Positions 21,324-26,220 of a DNA stretch of 26,766 bases are shown piece after piece. The notes beneath the pieces are model-generated. The model searched no databases and was not told the DNA's origin. It was given only the letters and a program-made list of their open reading frames with translations. Positions within the stretch are counted from its first letter, which is position 1; each line of letters opens with the position of its first letter. The position numbers were made by a program, and so were the translations under genes. Origin of the DNA: Candidatus Falkowiibacteriota bacterium. Its GTDB lineage: Bacteria > Patescibacteriota > Patescibacteriia > CAIXNZ01. The stretch lies in contig CAIXNZ010000004.1 in the NCBI GenBank assembly GCA_903920975.1, positions 1-26,766 of the forward strand, read 5' to 3'.

Positions 21324-22130
21324 ATGCCAGCCCAATTACTTGATGGCAAGATACTTGCAGAAAAAATTAAAACTGATTTAAAAACTAAAATTGATAAATT
21401 ACAAACCAAACCAGGTTTGGCTTCTATTTTAGTTGGCACAAATCAAGCCTCACAGCTTTATATAAAATTAAAAGCCAAGGCCTGCCAGGAGGTGGGTATA
21501 GAATTTTCCACTTATTTTTTGGATGAAACTTGCAAAGAAGAAAAAATACTTGATGTTATTGATTTTTTGAACAAAGACCCGCAAATTAATGGCATCTTAT
21601 TGCAGTTGCCTTTGCCAAAAAAATTTGACACTGATAAAATAATTTCCAAAATTTCACCCCAAAAAGATGTTGATGGCTTTCATCTGGAATCAAAAATTGT
21701 TTCGCCAACTGTTTTGAGTATTATGGAATTAATTAAAAGCACTGGCGAAAATTTAAAAAATAAAAAAGTCGTCATCTTGTCAAATTCTGAAAAATTTGCC
21801 GAACCATTTAAAACTTTATTGCCTGATTGTGAAGTTACTTATCTTTCGCCCAGTGCTCCGAGCTCCGAGCTCCGAGCCCAAAGCTCAAGTGCCGATATCC
21901 TTATTGTCGCTATTGGCAAGCCCAAATTTATTAAGCCAAATATGGTTAAGGAAGATGCCATTATTATTGACGTTGGCATAAATAAAGTAGACGGCAAAAC
22001 AATTGGCGATGTTGATCCAGCAGTTGATAAAATTGTTAGCTATCGCTCCTCTGTGCCTGGCGGTGTTGGTCCAATAACAGTGGCCGCCTTACTTTCCAAT
22101 CTTTACCAGTTAGCTAAAATTGACAAATAA
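21324..22130 (+). CDS. folD: Divergent FolD methylene-THF dehydrogenase/cyclohydrolase
   Basis: 268 residues, slightly short for FolD (about 280-300). The folate site is kept: Y46 and K50 in SQLYIKLKAK, Q94 in GILLQLPLP, D117 in KDVDGFH, and the C-terminal GGVGPITVAALLSN. Two family hallmarks are altered: the PCTPxG motif is replaced by VSPTVLSI, and the NADP loop GRSxxVGxP reads SNSEKFAEP (152-161). Residues 176-190 come from a short tandem repeat. It probably still binds folate, but cofactor use may be changed or the dehydrogenase step weakened. It follows glyA by 1 base and has no Shine-Dalgarno. Confidence 0.88.
   Translation: MPAQLLDGKILAEKIKTDLKTKIDKLQTKPGLASILVGTNQASQLYIKLKAKACQEVGIEFSTYFLDETCKEEKILDVIDFLNKDPQINGILLQLPLPKKFDTDKIISKISPQKDVDGFHLESKIVSPTVLSIMELIKSTGENLKNKKVVILSNSEKFAEPFKTLLPDCEVTYLSPSAPSSELRAQSSSADILIVAIGKPKFIKPNMVKEDAIIIDVGINKVDGKTIGDVDPAVDKIVSYRSSVPGGVGPITVAALLSNLYQLAKIDK
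21855..21889. repeat. Short tandem repeat inside folD
   Basis: GCTCCGA(GCTCCGA)GCTCCGA followed by GCCCAAAGCTCAAG, in frame, encoding SAPSSELRAQSSS just where the second NADP-site strand normally reads CHSxT. Related to the murC repeat at 16270-16302. Confidence 0.65.
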
Positions 22131-22147
22131 TATTTTTGTTGTAAAAT
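22120..22147 (+). promoter_or_regulatory. Promoter of the first small-gene cassette
   Basis: TTGACA (22120-22125, overlapping the end of folD), 16-base spacer, TAAAAT (22142-22147). It gives a leader of about 20 bases containing AAAGGAGG before the ATG at 22174. Confidence 0.7.
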
Positions 22148-22173
22148 AAAAACAAAGTTTAAAGGAGGTTTAA

Positions 22174-22437
22174 ATGTATACGCTATTTGAAAGAATGTGC
22201 AAATTTATACAGAGAATACGTAACCCATGGGCTTTTGTTCTTTGGTATCCATCCTCATGCGAAGGAAGGCGCGGCATGGAAAGGTATAGGTATTGTCGTA
22301 GCGGTGGTATTTCTGCCCAATTCATGCCGCTTGAAAATTGGCTAATAAAATATCAAAGAAAACTAGCCCTCCCTCAATGGGAAAAATGGTACGAAGGAAT
22401 ACACGAAAAAAAATTCTCTGAAAAGGAGGTGCTTTGA
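22174..22437 (+). CDS. Small basic protein, unknown
   Basis: 87 residues, rich in Arg, Lys, Trp and Tyr, with no signal peptide and one moderately hydrophobic patch (WAFVLWYPSS near 18-28). Three cysteines are spread out without a metal-site pattern. I do not recognise it. AAAGGAGG is placed 5-6 bases before the ATG. It overlaps the next gene by one base in a TGATG arrangement, so the two are translationally coupled. First gene of the small-gene array. Confidence 0.65.
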   Translation: MYTLFERMCKFIQRIRNPWAFVLWYPSSCEGRRGMERYRYCRSGGISAQFMPLENWLIKYQRKLALPQWEKWYEGIHEKKFSEKEVL

Positions 22438-22757
22438 TGGAGCCTAAAAAAGATTATGCTTATTACTGGCAAGCCCTGAAAACAGCTGACTATGAGCAAA
22501 AAGATGGGCTGGGCGACAAATGCCTGGAACTTGCTCAATCCATTGATCAGATTAATGACACGCTTTTTACCTATTCATCTGTGAACGCTGAAGGTGTCAA
22601 AGAAAATTACTGGAAGGCCTACATCAGATTGGCCGAAAACATTAGGCAATTGGATCATGCCTTTAAATCCACGACTGGCTCCCTTCAAGAAGCGGCACAA
22701 AAAAGAGCCCAGGAAATGTTCCCGGACAAAAAGCTGCCTCTTTCATCGCTGAAATAA
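22437..22757 (+). CDS. Small helical protein, paralogue of 22867-23208
   Basis: 106 residues from the ATG at 22437; a TTG three bases earlier is too close to the GGAGGT at 22425-22430 to be preferred. Almost entirely predicted helix, acidic and basic in turn, soluble. The stretch CLELAQSIDQINDTLFTY ... IRQLDHAFKSTTGSLQEAAQ matches in pattern ALELVVHYDEAIYVYM ... FNHLDFWVTKAPTDELKALA in the next gene: both have two units of a 30-35-residue helical hairpin. A TPR/HEAT-like fold is possible. Function unknown. A strong terminator follows. Confidence 0.7.
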   Translation: MEPKKDYAYYWQALKTADYEQKDGLGDKCLELAQSIDQINDTLFTYSSVNAEGVKENYWKAYIRLAENIRQLDHAFKSTTGSLQEAAQKRAQEMFPDKKLPLSSLK

Positions 22758-22761
22758 TTTC

Positions 22762-22791
22762 AAAACCCTCGCAGTTCTTGCGGGGGTTTTT
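22762..22791 (+). terminator. Terminator of the first cassette
   Basis: AAAACCCTCGCA, five-base loop, TGCGGGGGTTTTT. Eleven bases further on the next TTGACA promoter begins. Confidence 0.85.
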
Positions 22792-22801
22792 CTATTCACT
22801 C

Positions 22802-22829
22802 TTGACAAAATCTGTATTTTTGCTAAGAT
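22802..22829 (+). promoter_or_regulatory. Promoter of the second cassette
   Basis: TTGACA (22802-22807), 16-base spacer ending TGC (extended -10), TAAGAT (22824-22829). Confidence 0.8.
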
Positions 22830-22866
22830 ATTATATCAACGAAATCTTTGAAAAAAGGAGGATAAT

Positions 22867-23208
22867 ATGGTACCAGATAATAGCCCGGATGAAGCAGCTT
22901 TCCGTAGTATACTTGAACAAGCTACTAATTTTGGCAGGTGCACTGAAATTGCCCTCCAGGTTGGTAATTCACAGAAAGAAAAAGCCTTGAAAAGGGCTTT
23001 GGAGCTTGTTGTTCATTATGACGAAGCCATTTATGTTTATATGGCTTCTAACGATTCGGGATTACAGAATGAGGCAATTGCAAAGGCCATTAATATTACT
23101 GATGACTTTAACCATTTAGATTTTTGGGTAACCAAAGCCCCGACTGATGAATTAAAAGCTCTGGCTAAAACCAAGCTTAATCAATTGAAGAAGGAGGTGA
23201 ATAGATGA
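22867..23208 (+). CDS. Small helical-repeat protein, unknown
   Basis: 113 residues, predicted all-helical, soluble, with about three 30-35-residue helical hairpins (KALKRALELVVHYDEAIY..., NEAIAKAINITDDFNHLDFW..., DELKALAKTKLNQLKK). Pattern-related to the 106-residue protein upstream. A strong AAAAAAGGAGG precedes the ATG by 5-6 bases. Its stop overlaps the next start as ATGA, so it is coupled to the H-C-C zinc-motif gene. Such helical-repeat proteins often mediate protein contacts; no partner is known. Confidence 0.72.
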   Translation: MVPDNSPDEAAFRSILEQATNFGRCTEIALQVGNSQKEKALKRALELVVHYDEAIYVYMASNDSGLQNEAIAKAINITDDFNHLDFWVTKAPTDELKALAKTKLNQLKKEVNR

Positions 23209-23603
23209 AGAATCTTAAAGCTTGCAAAAAAAAGGTGGAAATCTGGAACTCCCTGCCTGATCTGCATAAAAAAAATTGGTCTGAGCAACAATGGAAACAA
23301 ATTATTGCTCATACCCAAAAATGCAAGGTTTGTCGCAGAGAAATTGAAAAAATAGAAAAATGGGCAGATGAGAATATTACTTCTGATGCTGTTTGTGATA
23401 TTTATTTTAACGAAGTAATACCAAATCTTCTGGGGATTAAATCTCCAAAAAAGGTTGACGAGAGGATGGTTGAAAAAGCTCTAGTATTAAGTGCGTGTCA
23501 GCTTTTCAACAACGAAAAGGATTCACAAACAGCCAGATTAAAAATGCACGAATATTTCCATCAAAAACACTTTGAACTGAGGATACCGTTACAAAAAATT
23601 TAA
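23205..23603 (+). CDS. Small protein with anti-sigma-type HX3CX2C zinc motif
   Basis: 132 residues, no membrane segment. Residues 36-43 are H-T-Q-K-C-K-V-C, the HX3CX2C pattern used by zinc-binding anti-sigma (ZAS) proteins such as RsrA and ChrR, followed by a charged helix (RREIEKIEKWADE). An earlier Cys7 could be the fourth ligand. The rest is helical, with LVLSACQLF and a His-rich MHEYFHQKH segment. No sigma factor is present in the window, so the anti-sigma idea is only a motif match; a plain zinc-binding helical protein is the alternative. Coupled to the previous gene by a 4-base overlap, with GGAGGTG before the ATG. Confidence 0.7.
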   Translation: MKNLKACKKKVEIWNSLPDLHKKNWSEQQWKQIIAHTQKCKVCRREIEKIEKWADENITSDAVCDIYFNEVIPNLLGIKSPKKVDERMVEKALVLSACQLFNNEKDSQTARLKMHEYFHQKHFELRIPLQKI

Positions 23604-23621
23604 ATACCGAAAGTGAAATTC

Positions 23622-23654
23622 AAAAGTCCCCTGCGAAGCGAGGGACTTTTTCTT
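23622..23654 (+). terminator. Terminator of the second cassette
   Basis: AAAAGTCCC ... GGGACTTTTT with an inner GC/GC pair. Nearly the same sequence ends the third cassette (24665-24703). Confidence 0.85.
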
Positions 23655-23682
23655 TTGACAATAAACATTCAAGTGATATACT
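23655..23682 (+). promoter_or_regulatory. Promoter of the third cassette
   Basis: TTGACA (23655-23660), 16-base spacer ending TGA (extended -10), TATACT (23677-23682). It touches the T-run of the preceding terminator. Confidence 0.8.
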
Positions 23683-23708
23683 AAAGAAAAAATTAAAGGA
23701 GGTGCAAT

Positions 23709-24197
23709 TTGACAAGAAAAAAAGCTAAGAAGCGGCAATTCAAAGTTGGTGACAAAGTGATCTGGATAGAAGCGACAAAGCTACTTAACAAATACATCAA
23801 ACCTGGCAGGATCACTGGTATCAAGAAGATTGGAGAGTTCACTAAATATGTCGTTGAATTTAGTTACCGTTTCACTCCCCAAAGAAAGTGGAAAAAAACA
23901 CGATTTTTACTTCCACGCGAACAATTAGCTTCTCCTAACGAAGCTAAATTAATTGTCAGCTCTTTAGAGCTCTCATTCGCTCTCAAGGCTGCGAATATTA
24001 CACTCAAAACATTGGGTGTATTAAAAATGGCCCAAAAAGCGATTGATGACAAATCTTACGAAAAAAACAAAGCAATGATTAGTACCGAAGGCAAAAAAAC
24101 AAAAAAAGAAGTCTTGCAGTTCGTAAAAGACGCAAAGCAACGGCAAAAAGAAGCAGAAAATCTGGCACAGCTGATTATAAAAGCAACGATTAAATAA
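23709..24197 (+). CDS. SH3/KOW-like domain plus coiled-coil protein, paralogue A (TTG start)
   Basis: 162 residues. Starts with TTG at 23709, six bases after GGAGGT; no in-frame ATG lies nearby. Residues 10-70 (RQFKVGDKVIWIE ... GRITGIKKIGEFTKYVVEFSYRF) look like a small all-beta, SH3/KOW- or Tudor-like barrel, the FKVGDKV opening being typical. The C-terminal 60 residues are charged and helical, likely a coiled coil. Strongly basic overall, so nucleic-acid or ribosome binding is possible. The next gene encodes a diverged copy. Function unknown. Confidence 0.7.
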   Translation: MTRKKAKKRQFKVGDKVIWIEATKLLNKYIKPGRITGIKKIGEFTKYVVEFSYRFTPQRKWKKTRFLLPREQLASPNEAKLIVSSLELSFALKAANITLKTLGVLKMAQKAIDDKSYEKNKAMISTEGKKTKKEVLQFVKDAKQRQKEAENLAQLIIKATIK

Positions 24198-24217
24198 AAA
24201 TCTAAAGGAGGTGTCGA

Positions 24218-24655
24218 GTGAATAAAAAAAGCGTGAGAAGATTCAAGGTTGGCGACAAAGCATTTCAGATTGGCGAAAGGACAATTTGCACATCACCGAG
24301 AGAACTCTTCTTTGATGTTGAAATGGGAGTCATTGAAGCTAAAAGGAAAATGGGCAAAAAAACGCAATACCTAATTGCGGCCAAGCACAGATTCATTAAG
24401 AATACGAAGCGAGGGCCTCAAGGACAAGCAATAGTAACTTACAATTGGAAAACAATGAAAGCATGGTGCTATGCCAATGAGCTTCTGGCTGAAAAAGAAG
24501 CCTGGGCTAAAGCATGCAAGGAGCAAAGGAAACGCTTGGATGAAGATTTTCAAGAAGCAAGGAGTCTCTTAGCCAAAGGTGATGAAATAATGAAATCCTC
24601 AATAAGGAGTTTACAACGCGTCATAAAAATTGAAGAATGGTTAAAGCAAAAATAG
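24218..24655 (+). CDS. SH3/KOW-like domain plus coiled-coil protein, paralogue B (GTG start)
   Basis: 145 residues from a GTG at 24218 that follows AAAGGAGGTG. It shares with the preceding protein the opening RRFKVGDKAF, a G-x-I-x(4)K-x-G-K-x-T-x-Y segment (GVIEAKRKMGKKTQY), a following HRF, and a long charged C-terminal helix (ACKEQRKRLDEDFQEARS). Similarity is weak but the order of elements is the same, so this is a tandem duplication. Co-transcribed with paralogue A and followed by a strong terminator. Function unknown. Confidence 0.7.
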   Translation: MNKKSVRRFKVGDKAFQIGERTICTSPRELFFDVEMGVIEAKRKMGKKTQYLIAAKHRFIKNTKRGPQGQAIVTYNWKTMKAWCYANELLAEKEAWAKACKEQRKRLDEDFQEARSLLAKGDEIMKSSIRSLQRVIKIEEWLKQK

Positions 24656-24664
24656 CTTCAATTC

Positions 24665-24703
24665 AAAAGTCCCCCTCCGCGGCGCGGAGAGGGACTTTTT
24701 TCT
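24665..24703 (+). terminator. Terminator of the third cassette
   Basis: AAAAGTCCC-CCTCCGC-GGC-GCGGAG-AGGGACTTTTTT. It matches the terminator at 23622 in its outer stem and flanks. Confidence 0.9.
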
Positions 24704-24709
24704 TTGACA
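24704..24709 (+). promoter_or_regulatory. Orphan TTGACA after a cassette terminator
   Basis: TTGACA sits in the same place relative to the terminator as at 23655, but no plus-strand gene with a Shine-Dalgarno follows and no good -10 is at 16-18 bases (only ATCTAA/TATCTA-like). A minus-strand macrodomain gene ends at 24715 instead. It probably marks where a former cassette continued. Confidence 0.4.
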
Positions 24710-24714
24710 AATTT

Positions 24715-25218
24715 TTATTTTATTTTATCTAATTCATCTTTCCAAGCTAGCGCTAAATCTTCTTTCTCATCAATCAAAATTACTTTTTCCAAATTAATAG
24801 GCTTGAATTTTTTTATTTCCGCAATCATTACTTTGGCCGCATCTTTGATCGGAAAACTTCCCACCCCAGTACCCATGCCTGGCATGGCAATTATTTTAAA
24901 ACCCTTGTCATCAGCCAAAATTAAAGCGCCTTGCACTGCCAAACCTACATTATAGGCCTCTGCCATATCTGTCGGTGAAATAACCACTGGTGAATGAATA
25001 ATCGCTTTATAAGGCAATTTACCTGCTGGTGTGGCAATTGCCGTACCTATTTCCAAAGGGGCCTTAGCTTTAATTTTTTCTTCAATTTCAGGACCTTCTA
25101 CGTGCTTGATTGCACTGGCAGAACTGCCGCCCATCCAGCCAAAAGAATTGGTGGGATTAACAATGGCGTCTGCTACCACTTTAATTAAATTGCCGTGTTG
25201 GATTTCAATATTTAACAT
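24715..25218 (-). CDS. Macrodomain (Appr-1''-p processing) protein
   Basis: 167 residues from the ATG at 25216-25218; an earlier in-frame ATG (25266) would add a non-conserved tail through a repeat. Single macrodomain: IQHGNLIKVVADAIVNPTN with N21 and N24, the WMGGSSASAIKH loop with GG 30-31, PAGKLPYKAIIHSPVV, and the ADP-ribose loop MPGMGTGVGSFP near 125-136. Such proteins bind or hydrolyse ADP-ribose derivatives (ADP-ribosyl-protein, O-acetyl-ADP-ribose or Appr-1''-p). The usual GGxxGxI is altered to GGSSASAI, so hydrolase activity is uncertain. It is the only minus-strand gene inside the plus-strand array and lacks a Shine-Dalgarno. Confidence 0.88.
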   Translation of the reverse strand: MLNIEIQHGNLIKVVADAIVNPTNSFGWMGGSSASAIKHVEGPEIEEKIKAKAPLEIGTAIATPAGKLPYKAIIHSPVVISPTDMAEAYNVGLAVQGALILADDKGFKIIAMPGMGTGVGSFPIKDAAKVMIAEIKKFKPINLEKVILIDEKEDLALAWKDELDKIK

Positions 25219-25221
25219 AAT

Positions 25222-25240
25222 TTTAGAATTAAGAATTAAG
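25222..25240. repeat. Short AGAATTA repeat upstream of the macrodomain gene
   Basis: TTTAGAATTAAGAATTAAG, two and a half copies of a 7-base unit, directly before the macrodomain start. Matches the repeat inside elp3. Confidence 0.55.
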
Positions 25241-25295
25241 CTTACTAAGCTAATAATATTATACAATTTTATGCCTAAATTGTCATATTAAGCCA

Positions 25296-25324
25296 TTGAC
25301 AAAATAACAAAACTAAAATAAAAT
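25296..25324 (+). promoter_or_regulatory. Promoter of the fourth cassette
   Basis: TTGACA (25296-25301), 17-base spacer, TAAAAT (25319-25324), then AAAGGAGG before the ATG at 25351. Confidence 0.75.
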
Positions 25325-25350
25325 TTAAATCAAAATGAAAGGAGGTAAAA

Positions 25351-25551
25351 ATGGAAGAAAGAAAGCTTGGCTGGATAGCTTATTCCGAACTTTATGACAA
25401 AGATAAAAAATTAAAACCATGTCGTGTTTGCGGAGGAGTGGTTATCAAAGACCAAAATAGCAATATCATCGAATGCAAAGATTGCAAAACGCAATTTCGA
25501 GAAAAACGATATATGTTCCTAACTGGATTTGACATGATCCAGCGAAAATAG
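25351..25551 (+). CDS. Small zinc-ribbon protein, unknown
   Basis: 66 residues with two CxxC knuckles, CRVCGG and CKDC, 16-17 residues apart: a classical four-Cys zinc ribbon. The flanks (GWIAYSELYDKDKK before, FREKRYMFLTGFDMIQRK after) are not recognised. AAAGGAGG precedes the ATG by 6 bases. It has its own promoter and terminator, so is expressed alone. Possible roles are nucleic-acid or protein binding. It does not show the CP-x-C ... IPxLL pattern of Trm112/YcaR proteins. Confidence 0.75.
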   Translation: MEERKLGWIAYSELYDKDKKLKPCRVCGGVVIKDQNSNIIECKDCKTQFREKRYMFLTGFDMIQRK

Positions 25552-25557
25552 AATCTT

Positions 25558-25587
25558 AAAGCCGAGGCTAACCCCCCGGCTTTTTTA
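25558..25587 (+). terminator. Terminator of the fourth cassette
   Basis: AAAGCCG-AGG...-CCC-CGGCTTTTTT. Almost the same sequence ends the fifth cassette at 26190. Confidence 0.85.
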
Positions 25588-25605
25588 TTTGTCATTAAAC
25601 CAATC

Positions 25606-25634
25606 TTGACAAAATTTATTTTTTATGATAAATT
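25606..25634 (+). promoter_or_regulatory. Promoter of the fifth cassette
   Basis: TTGACA (25606-25611), 17-base spacer, TAAATT (25629-25634), then AAAAGGAGG before the ATG at 25665. Confidence 0.75.
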
Positions 25635-25664
25635 TAAAAATCAAATTAAAAGGAGGAAATAAAA

Positions 25665-25865
25665 ATGGCTCAAAAAATGAGCGAAGATGAACGGAGAAGA
25701 ATAAAGAAATCACTCCAAAAAATGTCTCCAGAGGCGGCTAAGCAGTACAAACAATTAGATGAGCAAGCAGCGCCTCTTTTGGGAGCAGCTCTCGCAAGTT
25801 CTAATATCAAACCCTGGCCAATGCGTGAGACAAAACCGAATCACGACAATAAGAAAGGAGGATGA
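25665..25865 (+). CDS. Small charged protein, unknown
   Basis: 66 residues, highly charged N-terminal helix (SEDERRRIKKSLQKMSPEAAKQYKQ, shown here only as a region at about 6-30), a short hydrophobic turn PLLGAALASS and a polar tail ending NKKGG. No motif recognised. A strong AAAAGGAGG precedes the ATG. Its last codons contain the GGAGG of the next gene, three bases apart, so the two are coupled. Confidence 0.62.
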   Translation: MAQKMSEDERRRIKKSLQKMSPEAAKQYKQLDEQAAPLLGAALASSNIKPWPMRETKPNHDNKKGG

Positions 25866-25868
25866 CTA

Positions 25869-26180
25869 ATGAAAGTAATGACGCAATTGCCAATGAAGGT
25901 CAAGTTAATCAAGATAAATACGCTCAAATTAAAATGTGTCCGAGAATATCTTGAGAAACTTGAGCCCGAACTCAGACCCGATTATGCAATTAACTTCACG
26001 AAATTACAGATTCATCTAGAACAGAATGGATTTAGCACAACCAGAAATTCCGGAGAGCATGATGTCGAGTTATGGGCAATATTATTCTATTTTGCTACCA
26101 CACCGCAAAAACATCCGCTTCTTGGATTTATAAGAACTGCCGAGAGTGGCGGTGACTTTATTGGTTTCGTACGCCAATAA
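25869..26180 (+). CDS. Small protein, unknown
   Basis: 103 residues, mixed alpha/beta, soluble. The start at 25869 follows AAAGGAGG embedded in the end of the previous gene. Segments such as LEPELRPDYAINFTKLQIHLEQNGF and ELWAILFYFATTPQKHPLLGF suggest a compact fold, but no family or active site is recognised. Second gene of the fifth cassette; the terminator at 26190 follows directly. Confidence 0.65.
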   Translation: MKVMTQLPMKVKLIKINTLKLKCVREYLEKLEPELRPDYAINFTKLQIHLEQNGFSTTRNSGEHDVELWAILFYFATTPQKHPLLGFIRTAESGGDFIGFVRQ

Positions 26181-26189
26181 AATATGATG

Positions 26190-26220
26190 AAAGCCGAGGT
26201 TAATCCCCCGGCTTTTTTTT
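26190..26220. terminator. Terminator between the last cassette and the helicase gene
   Basis: AAAGCCG-AGG...CCC-CGGCTTTTTTTT. It closes the plus-strand cassette and overlaps the stop codon of the convergent helicase gene; the short A-run on the other side makes it a weak terminator for that gene too. Near-copy of 25558-25587. Confidence 0.85.

Noticed and set aside
25219..25266. Longer N-terminus for the macrodomain protein
   Set aside because: The extra 16 residues come from a short tandem repeat and lie before the conserved macrodomain start.
25351..25551. Trm112-like partner for the Trm9-like methyltransferase
   Set aside because: It is a zinc ribbon of suitable size but lacks the CP-x-C and C-terminal IPxLL-type pattern and is 6 kb away in an unrelated cassette.
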